Positions 1-6,141 of a DNA stretch of 10,304 nt are shown here, one piece after another (positions within the stretch are counted from its first letter, which is position 1; every line of letters starts with the position of its first letter). Origin of the DNA: an uncultured Christensenella sp. (GTDB taxonomy: Bacteria; Bacillota; Clostridia; Christensenellales; UBA1242); the NCBI GenBank assembly GCA_948471335.1, contig CAOKRZ010000028.1:1-10304 (forward strand). Reading direction: 5' to 3'. The notes beneath the pieces were generated by a model, which was given only the letters and a program-made list of their open reading frames with translations, was not told the origin of the DNA and did no database searches. The position numbers and the translations under genes are program-made.

Positions 1-2271
1 TGCAACCTTTCCAGCAGTTGAAAGTTTGAAAACAACTCGCACTTCTGCGTTTCCGATATAGATCTCTTCATATTTGATGCTCATCATGCCAGTGATGGCT
101 GCCGTGATATCATCAACAACTTCATAGATGATCTTATATTCTTTGACTTGAACTTTAAGTTTTTCAGCCATAACCTTTGCTTTTGCGACTGGTTTTTGAT
201 TGAAGCAAATGATGATAGCACCTGTTGTTTGAGCCAAAATAACGTCTGATTCAGTGACTGCGCCTGCCGCGCTGTGAATTATATTAACCTTCGCTTCTTC
301 GTTGCGGATCACAAGAAGAGCGTTCTTAACAGCTTCAACAGAGCCCATTGAATCAGCTTTGAGAATGATGTTAAGGTTTTTAAGTGTTCCTTCTTGAACC
401 TTGTTCATGAAGTTGTCAAGAGTTACGCCAGAGCTTTCTTTTGCGCGTTCTTTCTTGATGCGATCAATACGCTCTTGAATAACTTGTTTTGAAAGTGTTT
501 CTTCAACAGCATAAACTTGATCGCCAGAAGAAGGCACTTCGCCAAGGCCCAAAACTGAAACTGGTGTCGCAGGTGGAGCAACTTTAACAGGCTTTCCCGC
601 GTCATTGAACATTGCGCGCACCTTTCCATAAGTGATACCTGACATGATCGAATCGCCTACGCGAAGAGTTCCGTTTTGAACAAGAATTGTTGCAACTGGA
701 CCTCTGTTTTTGTCAAGCTCAGCTTCAATAACAACGCCTGTTGCCATTTTGTTTGGATTTGCCTTAAGTTCTTGCACTTCAGCGACAAGAAGAATTGTTT
801 GTTTAAGTTCGTCAAGACCCATTCCAGTTTTTGCTGAAATTGGAACGCAAATTGCATCTCCGCCCCACTCTTCAGGAAGAATTCCGTGTTCTGTGAGCTG
901 TTGTTTTACTCGGTCTGGATTTGCCTCTGGCTTATCCATTTTGTTGATTGCAACGATCATTGGCACGCCTGCTGCTTTAATGTGATCGATTGCTTCAATT
1001 GTTTGTGGCATAATTCCGTCATCAGCGGCAACAACAAGAATTGCGATATCTGTGCTTTTTGCGCCTCTTGCACGCATAGCAGTGAACGCTGCGTGACCAG
1101 GCGTATCAATAAATGTGATTTTCTCGCCGTTAAATTCAATTTGATATGCACCAATTTTTTGAGTGATTCCACCTGCTTCTCCACCAACGACATCAGTTTT
1201 TCTGAATGCGTCAAGAAGTGAAGTTTTACCATGGTCAACGTGCCCCATAACGGTCACAACAGGTGCTTTCTTAATAAGCTGAGATGGATCTTCATCAGCA
1301 GCACTTTCGATAAGTTTCTCTTCAAACGACTTGCTTGCCTTAAGCTCAAGTGTAATTCCAAAGTCACTTGCAATAAGCTCTGCTGTTTCGAAATCGATAT
1401 TTGAATTGATTGTTGCCATAATGCCGATAAGCATAAGCTTCTTCACGATCTCTGTGACAGGTTTCCCAATCTTTTCGCTGAACTCTTTGACTGTGATTTC
1501 ATTTGATGTGAACACAGCATGAGTTATTGCAGGAGCAACCACCACAGTTTCTTTTTTCTTTTTGGCAACCATTTTGCGTGAGCCATAGCTTACTTCTTCT
1601 ATGCCGTTTTCGTCCTCAATAAAGTTAACTCTTCTTGAATCAACTTGCTGACGTCTTGCAGAAGACTTGCGCTCATCAATATTTGAGTTGTTATGTTTTT
1701 GAGCATTCTTTGTTTTTTGTGCAAAGTTGCGATCTGATTTAACTTCAAGTTCAGGAAGATCATTTGATGAAAAACTTCTGAAATTGTTAACTTTGGTTGA
1801 AACAAAGTTGCCAGGTCTTTTTTGTCCATTTTGTGGTCTATTCCCAAAGCCTTGATTTTGACCAAATCTTTGACCTTGACCTTGGAAACGGTTTCCATCT
1901 CTGCGCTGAAAGTTTTGTCCATTTTGCGCAGGACGATTTTGAGAATTTTGGAATCTTGGATTGTTTATTCTTTGATTTTGGCTGTTTGGATCAAAAGTGC
2001 GGAAGTTGTTTCTATTGTTTGCCCCATTAGAAAAGCTTGGGGTCTTTTCAATATTCTCTTCTTTGACCTCAGTTTGAACTGGTTTTTGTTCTTTGACTTC
2101 GACTTGAGCCCTTTTTGCTTCTTCGTCAAGAGCACGCTTTCTTTCTAAAAGACGTTTTGCAAAAAGGTCAACGTCGCTTTTCGCAGTTCTTACTTTGCGA
2201 AGCGCTTCGCTGATCACTCCTTCTCTTTGTAAATCGTGTATAGTTTTAAGATTGTTTAATTGATTTGCCAA
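1..2271 (-). CDS. infB: Translation initiation factor IF-2, 3' end outside the window
   Basis: IF2 is the GTPase that brings initiator fMet-tRNA to the 30S subunit and promotes 50S joining. The window holds 757 codons; the frame is still open at base 1, within the C-terminal part. Visible in order: a short N-terminal helical segment (about 1-60), a Q/N/R/F/G-rich linker (about 78-157), an IF2_N-type domain (about 250-305), and the GTPase domain with G1 GHVDHGKT (343-350), G3 DTPGH (389-393), G4 NKMD (443-446) and G5 SAK (479-481). Beta-barrel domain II and much of domain III/C1 follow. The start is TTG at 2271: it lies 6 nt after AAGGAG (2283-2278), and no ATG is better placed. The SD overlaps the ylxQ stop codon, so the two genes are probably translationally coupled. 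It is the last visible gene of the rimP-nusA-rnpM-ylxQ-infB operon. Identity is certain from the G motifs and synteny; the start is very likely. Confidence 0.97.
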   Translation of the reverse strand, partial: MANQLNNLKTIHDLQREGVISEALRKVRTAKSDVDLFAKRLLERKRALDEEAKRAQVEVKEQKPVQTEVKEENIEKTPSFSNGANNRNNFRTFDPNSQNQRINNPRFQNSQNRPAQNGQNFQRRDGNRFQGQGQRFGQNQGFGNRPQNGQKRPGNFVSTKVNNFRSFSSNDLPELEVKSDRNFAQKTKNAQKHNNSNIDERKSSARRQQVDSRRVNFIEDENGIEEVSYGSRKMVAKKKKETVVVAPAITHAVFTSNEITVKEFSEKIGKPVTEIVKKLMLIGIMATINSNIDFETAELIASDFGITLELKASKSFEEKLIESAADEDPSQLIKKAPVVTVMGHVDHGKTSLLDAFRKTDVVGGEAGGITQKIGAYQIEFNGEKITFIDTPGHAAFTAMRARGAKSTDIAILVVAADDGIMPQTIEAIDHIKAAGVPMIVAINKMDKPEANPDRVKQQLTEHGILPEEWGGDAICVPISAKTGMGLDELKQTILLVAEVQELKANPNKMATGVVIEAELDKNRGPVATILVQNGTLRVGDSIMSGITYGKVRAMFNDAGKPVKVAPPATPVSVLGLGEVPSSGDQVYAVEETLSKQVIQERIDRIKKERAKESSGVTLDNFMNKVQEGTLKNLNIILKADSMGSVEAVKNALLVIRNEEAKVNIIHSAAGAVTESDVILAQTTGAIIICFNQKPVAKAKVMAEKLKVQVKEYKIIYEVVDDITAAITGMMSIKYEEIYIGNAEVRVVFKLSTAGKVA
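1798..2040 (-). other. Low-complexity Q/N/R/F/G-rich linker inside IF2
   Basis: Residues 78-157 of the IF2 product are strongly biased. By my count the 80 residues hold about 14 Gln, 18 Asn, 11 Arg, 9 Phe and about 10 Gly, with no Tyr or Trp and almost no acidic residues. Short recurring pieces such as RFGQNQGFGNRPQNGQ give an FG/RG-like texture. The stretch lies between the N-terminal segment and the IF2_N domain, where IF2 linkers are disordered and vary in length and composition between species. The bias resembles prion-like or RNA-binding disordered regions; whether it does more than act as a spacer cannot be seen from the sequence. Confidence 0.85.
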
Positions 2272-2277
2272 ATTTTT

Positions 2278-2283
2278 CTCCTT
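2278..2283 (-). promoter_or_regulatory. SD that sets the TTG start of infB
   Basis: AAGGAG lies 6 nt before TTG at 2271-2269. It overlaps the ylxQ stop codon (2284-2282), so a ribosome terminating on ylxQ is already at the infB start. This SD is the main reason for choosing TTG as the infB start. Confidence 0.8.
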
Positions 2284-2566
2284 AATTCAAAAATTCTTCT
2301 ATTTTTTCACTTAATTGTTTATTTTTAATTCCAACAATTTTGCAAGAGCGAATTGACACAAGCTCTTCAAGATTGTCGACTTCAATTGCCTTTATACCTT
2401 TCTGTTGCCAAAACGATGCAATCTTTTTGCTGGACTTTCCAGCCAAAGTATCTACCAAAATGAGATAAAGCTTTTTGTCGTATCCGTCAAGTTTATCGCT
2501 TCCAATAACAAGATATCCAGCTTTGTGTGAAATGTTCAGATATCCTTTGACTTTACTTCTGTCCAA
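2282..2566 (-). CDS. ylxQ: YlxQ, L7Ae-family kink-turn RNA-binding protein
   Basis: A small protein of the ribosomal L7Ae/L30e/S12e/Gadd45 fold, 94 aa from the start chosen here, close to the usual ~100 aa for YlxQ. The family binds kink-turn RNAs; the cellular role of YlxQ is not well established. The recognisable part is the N-terminal stretch SHKAGYLVIGSDK (from about residue 12), matching the A-G-x-L-V-x-G segment of the L7Ae core, followed by alternating strands and helices ending in KIEEFLN. The start is TTG at 2566 because GAGGAGGAG (2579-2571) lies directly ahead of it; an in-frame ATG at 2605 would add 13 residues that do not fit the family and would lack an SD. The gene overlaps the end of rnpM by 14 nt and sits in the standard nusA-ylxR-ylxQ-infB order. 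The family call rests on sequence and synteny together. Confidence 0.88.
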   Translation of the reverse strand: MDRSKVKGYLNISHKAGYLVIGSDKLDGYDKKLYLILVDTLAGKSSKKIASFWQQKGIKAIEVDNLEELVSIRSCKIVGIKNKQLSEKIEEFLN

Positions 2567-2813
2567 AAATCTCCTCCTCAATAGATGAAATGATTTCATC
2601 ATCAATATTGCATTTGAAAGATTTGTTTAAACTTTTTTGTTTCTTCAGTTTTGCAAGGCAATCCTTATCACGACAAATGTATGCGCCTCTGCCGTTTTTC
2701 TTGCCTGTAAGGTCAACTGAAATTTCGCCTTCCTTATTTTTCACTATGCGGACAAGCGACCTTTTATCTTTCATCTGCCTGCAAGCAACACACATTCTAA
2801 GCTTTTCTTCCAT
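2553..2813 (-). CDS. rnpM: RnpM (YlxR), RNase P-modulating RNA-binding protein
   Basis: An 86-aa YlxR/DUF448 protein; in Bacillus subtilis the family member has been reported to bind the RNase P RNA and modulate its activity. Family signatures are clear: a CxxC pair at C8 and C11 (MCVACRQ), the L-V-R-I-V strand near residue 20, an acidic strand (SVDLTGK, from about 32), the GRGAY motif (41-45) and a second cysteine pair at C47 and C52. The four cysteines suggest a metal-supported knuckle, though that is inference. The C-terminal 25 residues are charged helix and encode the ylxQ SD. ATG at 2813 follows AGGAGGAG, which begins within or just after the nusA stop codon, so only 8 nt separate the genes and translation is probably coupled. 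Confidence 0.93.
   Translation of the reverse strand: MEEKLRMCVACRQMKDKRSLVRIVKNKEGEISVDLTGKKNGRGAYICRDKDCLAKLKKQKSLNKSFKCNIDDEIISSIEEEIFGQK
2571..2579 (-). promoter_or_regulatory. SD that sets the TTG start of ylxQ
   Basis: GAGGAGGAG, encoding a Glu run near the end of RnpM, lies just before TTG at 2566-2564. The purine run serves both as rnpM coding sequence and as the ylxQ ribosome binding site. Confidence 0.75.
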
Positions 2814-2821
2814 TGCTCCTC

Positions 2822-3997
2822 CTATTGATTTGGAAGGTCATCAGAAAAGTCAACAGGCTCAAGCTCTTCAAGTTCTTCAAGCTCTTCAAGATTTTCGAAA
2901 GCGTCGTCTTCGCTAAGCTCAGTAAGTTCATATTCCTTCTCTTCAGCGTGAACTGATTGAACAGAGCTTTCAGGCTTAACTTCAATCTTCCATCCAGTAA
3001 GTCTTGCAGCAAGACGAACGTTTTGTCCGCTCTTTCCGATTGCAAGAGAAAGCTTGTCGTCTGGAACGATTACGCGTGAAGCCATAAGACTTTCGTTTGT
3101 TTCAACTGACAAAACTTTTGCAGGGCTAAGCGCACGAGCGATGTATTCAAGTGGATCTTCACTGTATTCAATAAGGTCAATCTTTTCGCCGTTAAGTTCT
3201 GAAACGATTGTATCAATTCTTTGACCGCGATAACCTACGCAAGTTCCGATTGGATCAAGGTTAGGTTTTTCTGTGTAAAGCGCAACCTTAGTTCTGTTTC
3301 CAGCGTCACGAGAAATGTTTTTGATGATAACGTCCCCGCCTGCAATTTCAGGGATTTCAAGTTCGAAAAGTTTTCTCACGAAACCGATATTGCTTCTTGT
3401 AACTTGAATTTGTGGACCTTTGAAAGAATCCTTAATCTTTTTCACATAAACTTTAATGCGATCGCCAACACTGTATTTCTCACCTGGAATTTGGTCAGAA
3501 GGAAGCATAACGCCTTCAGTGTTTGAAGAAGAAAGTTGAACATAAACAGTGCCGTTGTCAATGCGCTTAACGATTGTTGTCATAAGCTCATCTTCTTTTT
3601 CAGAAAGCTCGCTTATAGCGATCTCTCTTTCCATTTCTTTAATCTTTTGCATAACAACTTGCTTTGCTGTTTGAGCTGCGATACGGCCAAACTCTTTTGT
3701 TGACTCTTCGCTTAAAACTTGGTCGCCAAGTTTGAATGACTTTTTGATAAGTCTTGCTTCTTTGAGAGAGATTTCCTTATCAGGATCTGTCACTTCATCA
3801 ACAATTGTTTTGTATGAATAAACTCTGATAGTGTTCTTCTCAGGTGAAAGTTTCACCATTGCTGATTTTGCTTCGCCATACATTTTCTTATATGCTGATG
3901 TTAGCGCGCTTTCAAGTGTTTCAATAAACACCTCTTTGTTTATTTTCTTTTCTGCTTCAAGGTCTTCAAGTGCTTGAAAAAAATCTTTGTTAATCAT
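2822..3997 (-). CDS. nusA: Transcription elongation/termination factor NusA
   Basis: NusA binds RNA polymerase and controls pausing, intrinsic termination and antitermination. The 391-aa product has the Bacillota layout: N-terminal RNAP-binding domain (1 to ~125, containing the YKKMYG segment), S1 domain (~133-200, strand TVYVQL), KH1 (~205-280, with GTCVGYRGQRI at 251-261, whose G-x-x-G loop is GYRG) and KH2 (~285-345, with AIGKSGQNVRLAARLTGWKI at 319-338). It lacks the E. coli AR1/AR2 repeats and instead ends in a ~40-residue acidic tail with LEELEELEELE. ATG at 3997 is preceded by AAGGAG with good spacing. It lies 13 nt after rimP and 8 nt before rnpM. The family commonly autoregulates its operon; nothing here shows the mechanism, but the rimP leader hairpin is a place to look. 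Confidence 0.97.
   Translation of the reverse strand: MINKDFFQALEDLEAEKKINKEVFIETLESALTSAYKKMYGEAKSAMVKLSPEKNTIRVYSYKTIVDEVTDPDKEISLKEARLIKKSFKLGDQVLSEESTKEFGRIAAQTAKQVVMQKIKEMEREIAISELSEKEDELMTTIVKRIDNGTVYVQLSSSNTEGVMLPSDQIPGEKYSVGDRIKVYVKKIKDSFKGPQIQVTRSNIGFVRKLFELEIPEIAGGDVIIKNISRDAGNRTKVALYTEKPNLDPIGTCVGYRGQRIDTIVSELNGEKIDLIEYSEDPLEYIARALSPAKVLSVETNESLMASRVIVPDDKLSLAIGKSGQNVRLAARLTGWKIEVKPESSVQSVHAEEKEYELTELSEDDAFENLEELEELEELEPVDFSDDLPNQ
2861..2890. repeat. Three-copy 9-nt tandem repeat in the nusA tail
   Basis: Units AAGCTCTTC, AAGTTCTTC and AAGCTCTTC, plus a partial fourth, encode the repeated Leu-Glu-Glu triplet in the acidic C-terminus of NusA. Each unit is three codons, so gain or loss of a unit would stay in frame and only change tail length. 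Confidence 0.8.
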
Positions 3998-4010
3998 TTT
4001 TTATTTCTCC

Positions 4011-4469
4011 TTAAAATTTAATTACTGGCACAATGTGTGCAATTTTTGTTCTTTCAAAACTGAGTGGCTGTTCTTTGAAATTGATTGTCACCTTCTCTTT
4101 ATCAAACGAAAGAAGTTCCCCTTTAAAAACTTTCTTGCCGTCGATTTTTGAGAAAAGAGTTATCTCAATTTCTTTGCCCATGTTTCTTGAAAAGTCACGT
4201 TCGGTTTTAAGCGGTCTGTCAATCCCTGGCGAGCTTACACTCATGATATAAGGTTTGTCGTCAGTTGGATTAAGCTCTTCAAGAACAGGATCAATCGCCC
4301 TTGCGACTTTTTCGCAGTCGTCGATTTCAACGCCTTTTTCACAGTCGATGAAGAATGTGAGATTCATTCCGTCAGACTTTTTGGCGTATTCAACTTCGAC
4401 AACTTCGTAGCCCATTTCTTCAATGATTGGGCAAACTTTTTCTTCGCAAATTTGCTTAACTTTAGCCAA
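4011..4469 (-). CDS. rimP: Ribosome maturation factor RimP
   Basis: RimP binds the 30S subunit and assists maturation of the S12-containing head region. The 152-aa length is typical. Visible features: N-terminal helix with PIIEEMGYEVVEVEY (~14-28), the hydrophobic strand MNLTFFID (~35-42), the acidic EIDDCEKVARAIDPVLEE helix, the family hallmark SSPGIDRPLK (~79-88) followed by DF-x-R-x-x-G, and a C-terminal Sm-like strand set (KGELLSFDKEKVTINF). The start is TTG at 4469, 5 nt after GGAGGTG (4481-4475); the N-terminus then matches the family. It is the first gene of the second operon, 133 nt after the PolC-like gene, behind its own promoter and a hairpin leader. Confidence 0.95.
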   Translation of the reverse strand: MAKVKQICEEKVCPIIEEMGYEVVEVEYAKKSDGMNLTFFIDCEKGVEIDDCEKVARAIDPVLEELNPTDDKPYIMSVSSPGIDRPLKTERDFSRNMGKEIEITLFSKIDGKKVFKGELLSFDKEKVTINFKEQPLSFERTKIAHIVPVIKF

Positions 4470-4513
4470 TTTTGCACCTCCATTTTTGTCCGTTTAACAC
4501 AAGGAGGAGGCAT
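4364..4513 (-). other. Candidate upstream frame (49 codons) overlapping rimP
   Basis: An ATG (4513-4511) lies at the loop of the rimP leader hairpin, 6 nt after a near-consensus SD (AAGGAGGAGG). It opens a 49-codon frame beginning MPPPCVKRTKMEVQNW and ending at TGA 4366-4364, overlapping the first third of rimP in another frame. The product would be very basic (many Lys). The coding content is probably an accident of the rimP frame, so a functional peptide is unlikely, but initiation here would compete with rimP translation. It is recorded because the SD-to-ATG geometry is better than that of most real starts in this window. Confidence 0.2.
4475..4481 (-). promoter_or_regulatory. SD of rimP, TTG start
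   Basis: GGAGGTG precedes TTG (4469-4467) with a 5-nt spacer. Its GGAGG is complementary to the CCTCC in the 3' arm of the hairpin just upstream, so an alternative pairing that hides this SD is possible. Confidence 0.85.
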
Positions 4514-4531
4514 TTTTTGCCTCCTCCTTGT
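4499..4531 (-). promoter_or_regulatory. Perfect 14-bp leader hairpin of the rimP operon
   Basis: Arms 4531-4518 and 4512-4499 (innermost 13 bp CAAGGAGGAGGCA with TGCCTCCTCCTTG) pair without mismatch around a 5-nt loop. In the minus-strand transcript the hairpin begins roughly 6 nt after the predicted transcription start. The 5' arm contains AAGGAGGAGG, a consensus SD, and the loop edge contains an ATG; the 3' arm is an anti-SD-like CCTCCTCCTT. No T-run follows on the minus strand (next bases GTTAAACGGAC) and only a weak AT-rich stretch follows on the plus strand, so it does not look like an intrinsic terminator. A 5' mRNA stabiliser or a translational switch fits better; both are inference. 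Confidence 0.8.
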
Positions 4532-4543
4532 CTAGTTGTAATT

Positions 4544-4572
4544 ATTATAACCTAAATAATAATAAAAAGCAA
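4544..4572 (-). promoter_or_regulatory. Sigma-A-type promoter of the rimP-nusA-infB operon
   Basis: A -35 TTGCTT (4572-4567) and a perfect -10 TATAAT (4549-4544) are separated by exactly 17 nt. A/T-rich DNA with A-runs extends upstream to the end of the PolC-like gene and may act as an UP element. The predicted start is near 4537, giving a leader of about 68 nt with the hairpin next to its 5' end. The -35 matches consensus at only three positions; the -10, the spacing and the location support the call. Confidence 0.75.
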
Positions 4573-4602
4573 GATTTTTTTACATAAAAATGAAAATTTA
4601 TT

Positions 4603-6132
4603 TTATTTTTTCTTTGAAAGAGCAAGCAGCACCTGCGCAGTTGCATGAGCGTCGTTATATGCCCTGTGCGCCCCTTCCAAAGTTATGCCAAGCGCGCTTA
4701 CAACTGTGCCGAGTTTATAGTTTGAAACTCTAAGCCCACTTGTCCTTGCAACAATCAAAGTATCAAGAAGGTCATTATCAAACTTAAGCCCGCACTTTTG
4801 GGCAGCTTTTCTTATGAAGTTCATATCAAAGCCAATGATGTTATATCCGCTTATCACACACCCGCGAGTGAAATCATAGAAGTCTTGAAGCACATCTTCA
4901 ACGCTTGGCGCATTTGCAACCATTTCGTCAGTTATATGCGTAAGCTGCTGAACTTCTTTAGGGATTTTTCCTTTTGGTTTAACAAAGGAAGCAAACCTTT
5001 CTTTGATCACACCACCAACAACTTTGACAGCGCCTATTTCAGTTATCTCGCACGTTTCAGGATCAAGCCCTGTTGTCTCGATATCAAATACGACGAAAGT
5101 GTTGTTCATAATGTTATCATTGTATATTGGTTTATCTTCAAAAAGATTTGACTGAGCTTTTGTTTCAATTGGCTCAGTGAAGACAACCTGTTTGTGTCTT
5201 CCACTTGGCGTTTCAACAATTTTTTCAACCCTTTTGAAAGTTGCCAAACTTAGTTTTTTGATATAGCAAGTCAGCCTGCCACTTAAACCTTTGTTCACAT
5301 CTCCAACCGCAATAATACTCATTCCGTCAGCGAGGCTTTCCATCTTCTTTTCATTTGTCTTAGAACAGAAATAAATTACATCAATGCTTCCGCTTATATC
5401 TTTAAGAGTGAAAGAATAATAAAACTTCTCTTCCCCTGCGCGCTTGCCTTTTTTGGCAATAAAGCTTTTGCGCGTGTAAGCGGAAATTGTTCCTCCAAGA
5501 ATAACTGAACTCTTTTGACTTTTGATGTTTTTTATGTATTCTGGCTTAGGTGCGATGTCCCCTCCAAAAAGAGGAACATCGATTGTCATTTCATAACGCT
5601 CAACTGAAGGTCTGGCTGCAGGGAGCAAGTCTTCCACATCAATTTCTGTTGGAAGAGTCTCTGCAAGCTCAACCATTTCAATTTGGAAACTTGCAATAAA
5701 TCTTGCCGATAAAAATTTGACAAGCTCCTTTTGCAATTCCTGCTCATCGATCATAGACAAGACGTCTTGATTAAGCCCGATTTTCACTGAAACTTCATAC
5801 TCTTTATGTGAAGAATGAATGTTGTCGATATCAATAAATGGCAAGAGTGATTTGTGCTGACTTTCAAAGAAGTTTTTAACTTCAATTTTTATAAGCTTTT
5901 CATCAAGAAAGCTCTTTTTAAACTTGACCTTAACTTCGCTGTTAAGCGAAAAAAACTCTTTGACAAAGCCTTCAAGTTCTCTTCTTGCTTCGCTGCCCAT
6001 TTCATCCATTTGATAAGGAAACAAAAATGTGACGAAGCAAATGAAGTTGTTCACATCATAGACAATGTCAAAAAGTTTCAAAAAGCTGTATTTATCATTA
6101 AATTGCTTGTTTATTTTTTCAATCAGTTCCAT
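4603..6132 (-). CDS. PolC-like protein with OB fold and DEDDh exonuclease, no PHP or polymerase domain
   Basis: 509 aa, against about 1,430 for a full PolC. Order: PolC-type N-terminal region (1 to ~190), OB fold (~205-297; VILGGTISA... FTLKDISGSIDV... GRLTCYIKKLSL), linker (~300-345), then a complete 3'-5' exonuclease (~346-507). Exonuclease residues are intact: D350 and E352 (FDIETTG), D436 (YNIIGFD), H489 and D494 (HRAYNDAHA). Full PolC carries its exonuclease inserted in the PHP domain, followed by the polymerase; here PHP is absent and the protein stops about 15 residues after the last catalytic Asp. It occupies the polC position between rseP and rimP. The next 133 nt hold a promoter and hairpin, not polymerase remnants. 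No SD precedes the ATG; coupling to rseP, whose stop is 9 nt upstream, is likely. Probable role: DNA-binding proofreading-type or single-strand exonuclease (inference). The replicative polymerase must lie elsewhere. Confidence 0.85.
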   Translation of the reverse strand: MELIEKINKQFNDKYSFLKLFDIVYDVNNFICFVTFLFPYQMDEMGSEARRELEGFVKEFFSLNSEVKVKFKKSFLDEKLIKIEVKNFFESQHKSLLPFIDIDNIHSSHKEYEVSVKIGLNQDVLSMIDEQELQKELVKFLSARFIASFQIEMVELAETLPTEIDVEDLLPAARPSVERYEMTIDVPLFGGDIAPKPEYIKNIKSQKSSVILGGTISAYTRKSFIAKKGKRAGEEKFYYSFTLKDISGSIDVIYFCSKTNEKKMESLADGMSIIAVGDVNKGLSGRLTCYIKKLSLATFKRVEKIVETPSGRHKQVVFTEPIETKAQSNLFEDKPIYNDNIMNNTFVVFDIETTGLDPETCEITEIGAVKVVGGVIKERFASFVKPKGKIPKEVQQLTHITDEMVANAPSVEDVLQDFYDFTRGCVISGYNIIGFDMNFIRKAAQKCGLKFDNDLLDTLIVARTSGLRVSNYKLGTVVSALGITLEGAHRAYNDAHATAQVLLALSKKK

Positions 6133-6141
6133 GCATATATT

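Noticed and set aside
2567..2605. Longer ylxQ starting at ATG 2605
   Set aside because: It would overlap rnpM by over 50 nt, has no SD, and adds residues not expected in YlxQ; TTG 2566 has a strong SD.
2861..2890. Short tandem repeats as a CRISPR or regulatory array
   Set aside because: The units are 9 nt, in frame, without spacers, and simply encode the acidic LEE repeats of NusA.
4499..4531. The 14-bp hairpin as a rho-independent terminator of the PolC-like gene
   Set aside because: No T-run follows the hairpin on the minus strand, and a strong promoter lies between the PolC-like stop and the hairpin, so it belongs to the rimP leader.
4470..4602. Possible frameshifted remains of the PHP/polymerase part of polC after the 4603 stop
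   Set aside because: Only 133 nt are available before rimP, they are A/T-rich, and they contain a promoter and hairpin; no polymerase-like peptide is seen.
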